Notes under the pieces: generated by a model
Told to the model about the DNA's origin: nothing
What the model saw: the letters and a program-made list of their open reading frames with translations, nothing else
The model's database searches: none
Translations under genes and position numbers: made by a program
Source of the DNA: JBBDWJ01 sp040902925
GTDB taxonomy: Bacteria > Acidobacteriota > Terriglobia > Bryobacterales > UBA6623
Direction: 5' to 3'
NCBI GenBank assembly: GCA_040902925.1
Contig: JBBDWJ010000172.1
Coordinates: 1-28,028 of the forward strand
DNA: 28,028 bases
In this document: piece by piece, positions 1 through 7,918 of the stretch
Layout: the number at the start of each line of letters is the position of its first letter
Numbering within the stretch: position 1 is the stretch's first letter

Positions 1-687
1 TTCCTGGCGTTGAAAATTTCCTACATCAACGCCGTCTCCGATCTGTGCGGCGAAGTCGGGGCCGATGTGGGGCGGGTTGCGGAAGGCATGGGACTCGATC
101 ATCGCATCGGCAAGTTTTTCCTGCGTCCCGGCATCGGTTTCGGAGGCTTCTGCTTCCCCAAAGACTTGCAGGCCTTCATCCGCATCGCGGAGAATCGCGG
201 CTGCGACTTTCGCCTGCTGCGCGAGGTCGAACGCGTCAACCTCAACCGCCTGGAAATCTTTCTGCAAAAACTCAAGAGCGAAGTGTGGGTCCTGAAAGGA
301 AAGACGATCGGCGCCTGGGGGCTTTCGTTCAAGGCCAACACCGACGACCTGCGGTTTTCCCCCGCTGTCGACATGATCGAAAAACTCGCTGTCGAGGAAA
401 AAGCGCGCGTGCAGGTATACGACCCGCAAGCCGGCCGCGAGGCGCGCCGCGAGCGTCCCGATTTGGAGCGCGACCACGGCGTGCGTTATTGCGAATCGGC
501 GCTGGATGCGGCCCGCGGTGCCGACGCGTTGCTAGTGCTTACCGATTGGGCCGAGTTTCGCGACGTCGATCTGGCGAAGCTGCGCGAGACCATGACGAGG
601 CCGTTTATCCTCGACGGCAGAAATCTGCTGGACCCGGAGAAGGTTCGCGCGGCCGGGTTCGAGTACCTTTCGATGGGCCGGCCATAA
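1..687 (+). CDS. ugd: UDP-glucose 6-dehydrogenase, 3' part (5' end outside window)
   Basis: The reading frame is open from base 1 and ends at TAA 685-687, giving 228 residues of a protein whose N-terminal NAD-binding half lies upstream of the window. The family oxidises UDP-glucose to UDP-glucuronate in the cytoplasm for capsule, exopolysaccharide or lipid-sugar synthesis. The catalytic-cysteine motif GGFCFPKD is at residues 49-56 with Cys51. The conserved Lys of FLALK lies at residue 5, and the C-terminal UDP-binding domain shows FKANTDDLRFSPA at 111-123. The CFPKD form, rather than CLPKD, favours UDP-glucose over GDP-mannose dehydrogenase. The TTG at base 10 is an internal codon, not a start. 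The family is certain; the exact nucleotide sugar is likely but not proven. Confidence 0.93.
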   Translation, partial: FLALKISYINAVSDLCGEVGADVGRVAEGMGLDHRIGKFFLRPGIGFGGFCFPKDLQAFIRIAENRGCDFRLLREVERVNLNRLEIFLQKLKSEVWVLKGKTIGAWGLSFKANTDDLRFSPAVDMIEKLAVEEKARVQVYDPQAGREARRERPDLERDHGVRYCESALDAARGADALLVLTDWAEFRDVDLAKLRETMTRPFILDGRNLLDPEKVRAAGFEYLSMGRP

Positions 688-696
688 CTATTTGGG

Positions 697-877
697 AACC
701 ACAGATGAACACGGATGAACACAGATAAGGCGGTTTGGCTGTCGCCATGAGTGGGCCTGGAAAAGCGCCACTAGACTCTGAACTTTGGTAGTAAGCGCAA
801 TTCTGACCCGAACAGCGCGATAAGTTCTCGACATCTGTTCAGGCGGTGCGATAAATCATCCGTGTCCATCTGTGGTT
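697..877. repeat. Inverted-repeat cassette with 10-bp tandem units (GxxExxY-type flank)
   Basis: The left arm (697-727) is three degenerate 10-bp units of the kind cacagatgaa. The right arm (857-877, catccgtgtccatctgtggtt) is the reverse complement of the left arm with one mismatch. The 129 bases between hold no convincing gene. They contain a small inverted repeat, gaacag at 810-815 and ctgttc at 835-840. From memory, such arms recur between genes in many environmental bacteria and often border small genes such as the GxxExxY family. Here the arms may be an empty or decayed cassette. The repeat is seen directly; its identity is inference. Confidence 0.6.
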
Positions 878-920
878 GAATCCCCGGCGTTCAAGGCCCT
901 GCTAGGCACTCGGAATCATC

Positions 921-2105
921 ATGCCCACGGAATTGGCTCCAGCCACGATCGTTGAACTTCGCGAGGCGATCCACGCTGCGGCCGCGTCGGCCCAGTCCAT
1001 CGAGGTCGGTGGCAATTTCAGCAAGCGGACCATGGGCGGCGAGATTGCGCCAGCGGATGTCGTCGTTTCCACGCGCGCGCTCAACCGCGTGCTGTGCTAC
1101 GAACCCAAGGACCTGACCATCAGCGTGGAAGCCGGCATGAAGTTCCGCGACCTGACCGAAACCCTTGCGGCCAACGGTCAGATGCTGCCGCTTGATCCGC
1201 CGTTTTTCGAGGAAGCCAGCGTCGGCGGCGTCGTGGCGGCCAATTGCAGCGGCCCGCGCCGGCGCCGCTACGGTACGGCTCGCGACATGGTGATCGGAAT
1301 GAAATTCTGCACCGTGGCCGGCAAGGAGATTCAATCCGGCGGCATGGTCGTGAAGAACGTCACCGGACTCGACATGGCCAAGCTGCTGGTCGGTTCGTTC
1401 GGCACCCTGGCCTGCATCGGCAGCGTCAATTTCAAGGTGTTTCCGTTTCCCGAGCAGGTGCGCACGTTTGGGCTCTCTTCGGATTCGCTCGATGCTCTCC
1501 TTAGTTTGCGCCGCGATCTGGTTGGCAGCATGCTGCATCCGATGGCCATGGATCTGCTCAATACGCAGGCGGCGCAACATCTCGGGTTCGATCTGCCGGC
1601 GGAATATTCCCTGCTCGTCGAGATGGGCGGCAACCGCCCGTTGATGGACCGCTATCAGCGCGAGTTCGAGCAACTGGTGAGCGGCAGCGGCGCGGAATTG
1701 ATGAGCCTCGTCGATGAAGCGGCGGTTTCGTTGTGGCGGTCGATACGGGAGTTGACGCCGACGGTGTTACAAACCCAACCGAACACCGTCGTGCTGCGCG
1801 TCTCGGGATTGCCCACGGCGCTGGGGCAGATTTTCCAAGCTGTGGGCGGGCGAGCCGTGCTCGTTCGCGCCGGAGTTGCGGTGGCGTACGTCTACTGCCA
1901 AGACATCGAGGACGCCCGCAAGTGCCTCGCCGAGGTCCGTAAAACCGGGCTCAACACGGTCGTCGAGCATGCGCCTGTCGGGCAAAAAGAAGGGCTAGAA
2001 TCTTGGACCGAGTCCGGCTCCGGCATTGAGGTCATGCGGCTCATCAAGCAGCGCTTCGACCCCAACCTGCTGCTCAACCGCGGCCGAATGTTCAATCGTA
2101 TTTGA
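921..2105 (+). CDS. GlcE-like FAD-binding oxidase subunit
   Basis: The 394-residue protein matches the FAD-binding (PCMH-type) subunit of glycolate/lactate oxidases. Flavin-binding signatures are VGGVVAANCSGPRRRRYG at about 101-118 and VKNVTGLDMAKLLVGSFGTL at 144-163. An acidic-hydrophobic substrate/cap half follows, with no Fe-S cysteine cluster. In the family GlcE pairs with GlcD (FAD) and GlcF (Fe-S) to oxidise glycolate to glyoxylate at the membrane. No glcD or glcF is next to it here, so the partners are either elsewhere or just not in this operon. The length is slightly more than the roughly 350 residues usual for GlcE. ATG 921 is the first start that keeps the whole PCMH fold; the ribosome site is weak. 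Subunit identity is likely, the substrate uncertain. Confidence 0.82.
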   Translation: MPTELAPATIVELREAIHAAAASAQSIEVGGNFSKRTMGGEIAPADVVVSTRALNRVLCYEPKDLTISVEAGMKFRDLTETLAANGQMLPLDPPFFEEASVGGVVAANCSGPRRRRYGTARDMVIGMKFCTVAGKEIQSGGMVVKNVTGLDMAKLLVGSFGTLACIGSVNFKVFPFPEQVRTFGLSSDSLDALLSLRRDLVGSMLHPMAMDLLNTQAAQHLGFDLPAEYSLLVEMGGNRPLMDRYQREFEQLVSGSGAELMSLVDEAAVSLWRSIRELTPTVLQTQPNTVVLRVSGLPTALGQIFQAVGGRAVLVRAGVAVAYVYCQDIEDARKCLAEVRKTGLNTVVEHAPVGQKEGLESWTESGSGIEVMRLIKQRFDPNLLLNRGRMFNRI

Positions 2106-2138
2106 GCCGCCCCGTGGAGTTGCGCGTGTCAAACGCTC

Positions 2139-3332
2139 TCAACGGCCAAAAATCATCTTCTCTTTCCGGAAAAGCAGCGTCGTCAAGTACACCAGAACCA
2201 GGCTCGCCAGCAGCGCCACAAACGCCGCCATGCCGAGCGACATTGCCGTCGGTTCTTTNNNNNNNNNNGGTTCTTTGCCACCCAACACATCGTTCAGCAG
2301 AACATACTGCCCCAGAATCGGAATGGGCGCCATCCAGGGCTGGTTGCTGAGCGGGTACACGGCCGCCAGAATACCGGGCAGCATGGGAACCATGATCAGC
2401 ATCCCCAGGTAACTCTGCGCCTCTTTGAACGAGCGCGCGAAACTGGCGATGAACATCTGCATGCTGCTGGCGAGCAGCGCCATCGGCAGAGCCGCGGCCA
2501 GCGCGCCTTGCGCCGCCTTCGTGTCGAAGCGAAAGCGGATGCCTACGTCTTGAAGCGGCAACGATTCGAGCACCGCCGTACACAGGGCGGTGGTGAGGAC
2601 CATCGCGACGACGGCGAACACGACCGCCGCCAGCCATTTGCCGATCACGAACGCCTCTCGCGCCACGGGATTGCATAGCAGCGGCTCGAGTGACCCGCGC
2701 TCCCGCTCGCCTGCCGTCGAATCGGTCGCGATCTGCATGCCGCCGGTGAACGCCGCCAACATGATGAACAGCGGCACGAAGGTCAGAATTCGCGCGGCGC
2801 GTTGTTGTGCGCTGGAAACTTCGATGTCGTCGACCCGAATCGGCGCGGCGATCGCCGGACTTACGCCGCGCGCAATCAGCCGCAGGGTGGCGATCTGCAC
2901 GCTGTACAGTTCGAGCAGGCCGCGGACCCTTTGCACTTTGGGCCGGGCCGAGTCTCGCGAGCCGTCCGTGACAAGTTGGATCTCGGCGCGTTTCGCCTCG
3001 GCGAACTGTTTGCCGAACTCCTCGGGAATCACCAGCACGAAATCCTGATCCTGTTCCCGCACCGCAAGCTCGGCGTCCTCGGGCCCCTCGACGATGGTCA
3101 CGCCGTCCTGCTGGCGGAGCCAGTCGATGAGCGCGGGAGCGTTGGCGGTGCCGATGACCGGGATCTCGACTTCGCGCGCGCTGCTCTGTCTTGCGGCGAT
3201 GCGGTTGAACATGAACCCGACCAGCAGCGGGCCGGCGAGCACGGATAACGCCAGCGAGTAAAGCGAGCGGCGGTCACGCGCGCCGTCCATGACTTCTTTG
3301 CGAAAGACTACGAAGAAACGGCGCAGGTTCAT
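2139..3332 (-). CDS. ABC-2 type transporter permease, NatB-like
   Basis: This is the membrane subunit of an ABC exporter. It has one N-terminal membrane segment (about residues 25-45), a large extracytoplasmic domain (about 50-190), then about five more hydrophobic segments, the topology of the NatB/ABC-2 family. The sequence TAGERERGSLEPLLCNPV at about 205-222 is the typical family motif between the first two of these later segments. The start ATG at 3332 overlaps the stop of the upstream ATPase by 4 bases, implying translational coupling. A 10-N gap at 2259-2268 interrupts the C-terminal part, but its flanks share 8 identical bases. Removing gap plus duplicate takes out 18 bases and keeps the frame, joining GGKE to PTAMSLG. 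NatB exports Na+ in Bacillus; the substrate here is unknown. Confidence 0.87.
   Translation of the reverse strand: MNLRRFFVVFRKEVMDGARDRRSLYSLALSVLAGPLLVGFMFNRIAARQSSAREVEIPVIGTANAPALIDWLRQQDGVTIVEGPEDAELAVREQDQDFVLVIPEEFGKQFAEAKRAEIQLVTDGSRDSARPKVQRVRGLLELYSVQIATLRLIARGVSPAIAAPIRVDDIEVSSAQQRAARILTFVPLFIMLAAFTGGMQIATDSTAGERERGSLEPLLCNPVAREAFVIGKWLAAVVFAVVAMVLTTALCTAVLESLPLQDVGIRFRFDTKAAQGALAAALPMALLASSMQMFIASFARSFKEAQSYLGMLIMVPMLPGILAAVYPLSNQPWMAPIPILGQYVLLNDVLGGKEXXXXKEPTAMSLGMAAFVALLASLVLVYLTTLLFRKEKMIFGR
2259..2268. other. Scaffold gap (10 N), probably zero length
   Basis: Ten N lie inside the permease gene. The octamer ggttcttt is present both immediately left (2251-2258) and immediately right (2269-2276). 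Two contigs overlapping by 8 bases were probably joined with a nominal gap. Collapsing it keeps the frame. Confidence 0.85.
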
Positions 3333-4060
3333 GACAGCTCCCGGTTGATGCCGCTCAGCGAAACGAAAGCTTCCTCGAGATCCTGATGGCCGGTCTGGCT
3401 TCGGAGCTCATCGGGCGTTCCCTGCGAAACGACGCGGCCTTGCGCGATGATCACGATGCGGTCGCACAATGCCGCGACTTCCTGCATCACATGGCTCGAG
3501 AACAGAACACAGCGGCCCTCGGAGCGCAGCTTGCGAATGATCTCGCGAACGGCGCGCGTGCTCATCACGTCAAGCCCATTGGTCGGTTCATCCAGTAGCA
3601 CGTTTTGCGGGCCGTGGACCAGCGTACGCGCCACGGCCACCTTGACGCGTTCGCCGTGCGAAAAACCTTGCGCTCGGCGGTCAGCGATGCCGCTCATATC
3701 CAGCGATGCGATCAACTCTTCGGTTCGCTTCTTGAGAGTCGATTCATCGAGCCCTTGCAGGCGGCCGAAATAGGCGATGTGCTCGCGCGCGGTGAGCCGC
3801 GGATAAAGTCCGTGAGCGTCCGGCAGCACGCCAAGGCGGGCTTGCGCGGCGAGCGGATCAGCCCGTGCGTCAACGTTGTCGATCCGGATGTGCCCTTGGT
3901 CGGCGGCCATCAGGCCGTACAACATCCGCAACGTGGTCGTCTTACCCGCGCCGTTAGGACCCAGCAGCCCGGTGACGGCGCCGTCGGGCGCGCTGAACGA
4001 CACGCCGTCGACCGCGACGACTTTTCCAAAACGCTTCATTAAACCATCAACCTGAATCAT
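3329..4060 (-). CDS. ABC transporter ATPase, NatA-like
   Basis: The 243-residue cytoplasmic ATPase powers the permease encoded just downstream. Visible motifs are Walker A GPNGAGKT (34-41), the ABC signature in the variant form FSHGE (133-137), Walker B VLLDEP (154-159) and the H-loop His190 in FSSHVMQEV. The signature lacks the classic LSGGQ; SHGE or SKGM forms are typical of the NatA branch, as is VLPDAHGLY at the Q-loop position. The gene overlaps the hydrolase stop by 4 bases (4057-4060) and the permease start by 4 bases (3329-3332), so all three are probably translated from one mRNA. Exporter class is well supported; the cargo cannot be read from sequence. Confidence 0.93.
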   Translation of the reverse strand: MIQVDGLMKRFGKVVAVDGVSFSAPDGAVTGLLGPNGAGKTTTLRMLYGLMAADQGHIRIDNVDARADPLAAQARLGVLPDAHGLYPRLTAREHIAYFGRLQGLDESTLKKRTEELIASLDMSGIADRRAQGFSHGERVKVAVARTLVHGPQNVLLDEPTNGLDVMSTRAVREIIRKLRSEGRCVLFSSHVMQEVAALCDRIVIIAQGRVVSQGTPDELRSQTGHQDLEEAFVSLSGINRELS

Positions 4061-5571
4061 GGGTTATCGGGCCGTGGCCCCGTGGCGCTGACGAAAAACG
4101 GCGGCCTGCGTAGCTGCCCGATGCAGGCAGTATCAAGATTCGCGGCCGTTCCTTCGTCGAGAAACTGCGTGACCAGGCGCGTGACGCAACCCTGGCCCAT
4201 GGCGCCGTGGCCGACGCCGGGAACGACCAGATGCCTGGCATTGGTCAGATGTTCGGCGATGTGCTCGCCCCAGCGCGGCGGCGTAATCGGGTCGAGCTGG
4301 CCGGAGAGAATCAGCACCGGAAGGTCGGATTCCACCGGCTCATAGTAGTCTTCGGAAATCTCGGAGTGCGGCCAGAACGCGCACGGCTTCAAGCGGTACT
4401 CGAACATGTCGCCGAGAAAACTTTCGCTCGCCATGCGCGCGCGATTCTCGTCGGTCACCAGCGGCACATCCTCATTGCAGATCACGGAGAGAAACATCCC
4501 CGGGCTGAGAAGGTCGGATAGGCCCTCGCTGGCAAAACCCATCGCCAGTACGGACTGGAAGTCGTTCTGCTCGGCGCGTTCGATGAGCAACGGCACCAGC
4601 GAAGTAGTCAGCGGCGAATAGAAGGCGCCAAACATGACGTTCGCCAGCAGTGTGCGGCCAAACTCGACTTCGGCCCACTCGCCCGTTCGAGGATGCTGGA
4701 CGCGGACGCGCGCGGGCTGCTTCTCCAGGCGAGCCAATAGGCCTTTCACCTTGGCGCGTAAATCCGGAAAACGCTGCTTACAGGCAGCGTCCGCCTCGCA
4801 ATCGTCGAGCAATAGGTCGAGCGCGCGCTGCCCGTCGAGCGGAGCCGAAACCGGCATCTTCATGTCGGGCGGGGCGACGCCGTCAAGGATGACGGTGCGC
4901 ACGCGTTCAGGGTGGCGGCGCAGATAAACCAGCCCGGCGCGCGTGCCATACGAGCCACCGTAGATGTTGATCTTTTCGTATCGCAGAAAGGACCGCACCT
5001 CGTCGAGGTCGTCCATGGCAATCGGAGTCGTGTAAAGGCTCGCGTCGGCATCGTAGCCTTCAAGACACGCCCGAAATTCCTCGACCGGGTAGGAGTCGAG
5101 CCGGGAAATATCTTCGAGCTTGCCTTCTGGCAGGTCGCAGTCGAGCGGATTCGACTCGCCGGTTCCGCGCTGATCGACAAGCACAATGTCACGGTTGATC
5201 TGGATGCGATCGAACCCCCGCTTGAACATAGCCGCGTTTTCGGCGGCTCCCATGCCAGGCCCACCGGCGAGAATGAACAGCGGATCGGGCTGCGGGTCGT
5301 TGCTCAAGGCGGGAAGCACAACGACCTTGAGGGCAATCTTGCGCCCGGTTTGCGCCGGGCGATCTTCAAAGACCTCAACCGCACCGCAAAGAGCGTCCAT
5401 AGGACCCTCCTTGCTGGTGCACGGTTGCAGCAAGTCGAAGACGGTGACCGGCTCTGAGGAACGCGAACAAGCCGTGTGGAGAGTGAGCAGCAGCGCGAGC
5501 ATTGCGCAAGCCGCTCCCACGCGAACGCTCGAACGTGGAGAGATGCTGTGCTGATTTCCGAATCGCGTCAT
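4057..5571 (-). CDS. Secreted alpha/beta hydrolase, TAP/prolyl-aminopeptidase-like
   Basis: The 504-residue protein has an N-terminal signal segment (about 17-34) ending in HTAC. Cys35 could be a lipoprotein anchor, although His at -3 makes the lipobox atypical. The alpha/beta-hydrolase core shows the oxyanion motif GGPG (103-106), DQRGTGES (133-140), nucleophile Ser207 in GGSYGT, acid Asp427 in SGQLDPITPP and His455 in GVGHG. A TAP-like C-terminal domain closes the fold. Relatives are tripeptidyl/prolyl aminopeptidases that cut small peptides or esters outside the cytoplasm. It is the first gene of a three-gene operon with an ABC exporter (4-base overlap at 4057-4060). This suggests the enzyme and exporter handle related molecules, for example peptide detoxification or release; that link is inference. 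Confidence 0.88.
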   Translation of the reverse strand: MTRFGNQHSISPRSSVRVGAACAMLALLLTLHTACSRSSEPVTVFDLLQPCTSKEGPMDALCGAVEVFEDRPAQTGRKIALKVVVLPALSNDPQPDPLFILAGGPGMGAAENAAMFKRGFDRIQINRDIVLVDQRGTGESNPLDCDLPEGKLEDISRLDSYPVEEFRACLEGYDADASLYTTPIAMDDLDEVRSFLRYEKINIYGGSYGTRAGLVYLRRHPERVRTVILDGVAPPDMKMPVSAPLDGQRALDLLLDDCEADAACKQRFPDLRAKVKGLLARLEKQPARVRVQHPRTGEWAEVEFGRTLLANVMFGAFYSPLTTSLVPLLIERAEQNDFQSVLAMGFASEGLSDLLSPGMFLSVICNEDVPLVTDENRARMASESFLGDMFEYRLKPCAFWPHSEISEDYYEPVESDLPVLILSGQLDPITPPRWGEHIAEHLTNARHLVVPGVGHGAMGQGCVTRLVTQFLDEGTAANLDTACIGQLRRPPFFVSATGPRPDNP

Positions 5572-5744
5572 GCCGTCGGGAATGGGCAGTCCTGCCCAAG
5601 CGAACCCCTATTCTACGACATGCCGAATTCTGCGGCGGATACGGAAACGATCTATGTTGATCCACGCACAAGCGTAGAAATATTGCCGTGACGCCAATGT
5701 CGTAACGCTGGCGAAGTATTGTCCCAGAGGAGCGCCGTTAGGCC

Positions 5745-5784
5745 GCGCCGCAGGCCTGGCCTACTTGTGCCTGACCTGCGGCGC
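5745..5784. terminator. Imperfect hairpin downstream of the BsuPI-domain gene
   Basis: gcgccgcaggcc (5745-5756) and gacctgcggcgc (5773-5784) form an 11-of-12 base-pair stem with a 16-base loop. It lies about 45 bases past the stop of the minus-strand gene at 5829, where a terminator is expected. There is no T tract on either strand, so it would not be a classic intrinsic terminator. It could instead be a dispersed intergenic palindrome. Confidence 0.4.
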
Positions 5785-5828
5785 TGACCTGTCTGCAATC
5801 CACGTTTAACTGCGTCGATTCGTAAACA

Positions 5829-6809
5829 TCATCTGCGGACGGCACGCGCACGGAAATGCTGCTCGCTCGACGCGGGGGCGATCTCGGTCAAGATGGTTAG
5901 CGGTGTGGTGGCGGAGAATTGCCGCTCGGCGGAAGCGGTCGTGAGCCAAGCTTCGAGCTGGTAGTTGCCGTCGGGCAGCGTTAGCGCCAGGGGCACCACG
6001 TATTGCTTCGTTACAACCGACTCCTCGGAGGCAACCTGCGCAAACAAGGCGGTCGCCGACCAGAAGTAGACCGTTTCTCCGCGCTCATTTTTGATCGCGA
6101 TGTCGTAGCGCTGGCTCGTCGTGTACTTCAGCTTCAGCGGGTCCATGCGATCAACCAGCAGATCCAACGTCACATCGGTCGCCGCCGCTTCGCCCGGTCT
6201 CTCTCGTGTGACCAGGAACGAGGGCATTGAAACACGGAATTGAACCCCCGGCATTTTGTTGAGCGTCAGCGGGCCGACGTTGGCGCTCGTCAAATTAAAC
6301 TCGCGCGGTCCCGCGATGGTCTGCACTACGCGTCGAGCCAGCCCGATGTTTTCGATATAGAGTTCGCTTTCGACGCCGGTGTCGGCGCAGTCATAGATGC
6401 GGTAGCGGATTTCGCGCGCCTCGAAGACCATCCCGCCGCCGCCTTCGTATTCCACTGGCCTCTCCTGCGCTTGGGCGTCCTGCCCGCACGGCGCCGAGAT
6501 GGGAGTGGTGTAATAACCGCCGGAGAAGGGTTTGAAGTCCGCCAGGATCTCTTCGCGATCTTGTTCCTCGTTCAGCCAATAGAGGCGGTCGCCCTCGGCG
6601 CGCACATACAGCGGCTGAGTCGCGTAGCCGGTGATCTTGTGATAGAAATGCTCGCCGTTCTGAATCGGGGCGGCGCTGATAACGATCTCGAAGCTTTCAC
6701 CCGACGCTGACCGGTAAGTCCAACGGTTTCCGGCGGATATCGGGAAATAGTTGCCCGCCTGAACCGCCGAGGCGGCCAGCAGGAAGCTGATTGCAATGGT
6801 CTTGATCAT
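5829..6809 (-). CDS. Exported BsuPI-domain protein
   Basis: The 326-residue protein has a Sec signal peptide with a likely cut after VQA (residue 18), so it acts in the periplasm or outside. The middle part (20-200) begins YFPISAGNRWTYR, a start seen in acidobacterial secreted proteins of unknown role. It has two Cys (108, 141) that could form a disulphide. Residues about 225-292 match the BsuPI (intracellular proteinase inhibitor) beta-sandwich pattern: RYDIAIKNERGETVYFWS, then a Phe-Ala-Gln strand, then LPDGNYQLEAW. In Bacillus BsuPI inhibits a serine protease; in secreted multidomain proteins the domain more likely has a binding or assembly role. There is no operon partner. The domain call is good; the function is unknown. 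Confidence 0.75.
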   Translation of the reverse strand: MIKTIAISFLLAASAVQAGNYFPISAGNRWTYRSASGESFEIVISAAPIQNGEHFYHKITGYATQPLYVRAEGDRLYWLNEEQDREEILADFKPFSGGYYTTPISAPCGQDAQAQERPVEYEGGGGMVFEAREIRYRIYDCADTGVESELYIENIGLARRVVQTIAGPREFNLTSANVGPLTLNKMPGVQFRVSMPSFLVTRERPGEAAATDVTLDLLVDRMDPLKLKYTTSQRYDIAIKNERGETVYFWSATALFAQVASEESVVTKQYVVPLALTLPDGNYQLEAWLTTASAERQFSATTPLTILTEIAPASSEQHFRARAVRR

Positions 6810-7380
6810 AGAGCTCCTCGGACGTGAAAAAAAACGTCCTACCTGAAGATGCGCGAAAACGACGCCCGGCCCGCCATCGACAAATTCATCGCGTCTATGC
6901 GTGTGAAATTCCCGCGAGGACGCCCCAAGGCGGCCCGAGATTTCCAGGTCTCACCCAGCGGAATCGATGCGACCGGTCTCGTTTGAAATACGCGCCGGGC
7001 CTGAAACAGGTTCATGGCACGGGCAGAAGAGCGGTTGGATTCCGCATTGCGACGCTGCTAGCGGGCTATTGCCTTGATGGGATTCGAGCTGCCGGCAAGA
7101 CCTCAGAGTGTGCCCTCAGAGTGCGATCGAGGCGCCCGTTTGCCCGGCAAATATAGGGTATCAAGAGGGCCGGCGGTCCTGTTTCTGGAGGAACCTGGGT
7201 CTGGAGGAACCTGGGTCTGGAGGAACCGTGGCTGGATCGGCTTGGGTTTGAAGGGATCGGTGGGGTGTCGTGTCACGTCTCGGTCGAGCGGCTCACCCTG
7301 CCAAATCGCTTGCCGCAAAGGCCTCGGCGCTACGCGTCCCGGATCGCTAGAGAGGGGCCCGGGGCGCCCAGCGGGCGTTG
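6810..7380. other. Gene-poor spacer of 571 bases
   Basis: No convincing gene is seen. A 45-codon frame (6849-6986, +) starts MRENDARPAIDKF and has a plausible composition, but no ribosome site or recognised family; it may be a remnant. The stretch also holds a short direct repeat, cctcagagtg at 7101-7110 and 7114-7123, and a 16-bp tandem repeat listed separately. Confidence 0.5.
7184..7231. repeat. Three tandem 16-bp units
   Basis: The unit tctggaggaacctggg occurs at 7184-7199 and 7200-7215 exactly, and at 7216-7231 with its last bases changed to gtgg. It lies in non-coding sequence about 150 bases past the end of the 69-aa membrane-protein gene. No function is evident; it may be a minisatellite useful for strain typing. 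Confidence 0.9.
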
Positions 7381-7590
7381 CTACCTTTTTCCGGAAGCGA
7401 TCACCAGCACGATTCCGCCGGCTAGCGCGAGTCCGCCGAGAACGGGCGGCAGCGGGATTGTCTCCGTATTTTCCTTGGTGACCTCCAGCGGGCCGAGATC
7501 GACAACCTTCTCCGTGGTTGTGTAGCTGAATCCCTGGTAGGCGAGAGCAATCAACCCCACGACGATCAAGACTATTCCTAGCATCTTCAT
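7381..7590 (-). CDS. Small two-helix membrane protein (DUF3185-like)
   Basis: The 69-residue protein has a hydrophobic helix at about 4-20, a polar middle with TTTEKVVDLGPLEVTKE (24-40), and a second helix at about 48-65 ending in a short basic tail. The pattern of helix, EKVVDLGPLEV, PLPPVLGGLALAGG is a widely conserved small inner-membrane protein of unknown function that I associate with DUF3185-type entries. The polar middle is probably periplasmic or cytoplasmic depending on orientation, which I cannot set. The start ATG 7590 is the only one in frame before the first helix; GAGAGAACTCG just upstream gives a moderate ribosome site. It appears to be a single gene. Confidence 0.85.
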   Translation of the reverse strand: MKMLGIVLIVVGLIALAYQGFSYTTTEKVVDLGPLEVTKENTETIPLPPVLGGLALAGGIVLVIASGKR

Positions 7591-7918
7591 CGAGTTCTCT
7601 CCTCTGTACGGCTCACCTGCGTTGAGCTTTCCCTGACTTTGGTACGGCTCAGCACGCCCTGTGAGCTTGGGTAGACCTTGGGAAGACGCCGAGTGTTACC
7701 GATTCCGTGAAAGGGCCGCGTTGCAACCGGAAACCTGGAGCCTGTTCTCCGCGCGCCGCGTGATCCATGAGCATGCCGGAGAGGTCCGCATGGATTCGGT
7801 AAAAGGGAACGACTGTGACAGTGGTGCTGCCGCTAGAGAACCCCGTCGAGATCGACGGGTCTTGCGCTCCGGAGTAACGGCGCGGAAGAACGGTAGCCCA
7901 GGGGTGACGCCGGAAAAG
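7591..7918. other. Spacer with an 18-bp interrupted palindrome
   Basis: No gene is supported in these 328 bases. The notable element is cccgtcga-ga-tcgacggg (7842-7859), a perfect 8-bp inverted repeat with a 2-base centre. It lies 60 bases beyond the stop of the serine hydrolase on the minus strand. With no T tract it is as likely a protein-binding site as a terminator. Two partly matching stretches beginning gtacggctca also occur near 7607 and 7642. Confidence 0.5.
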
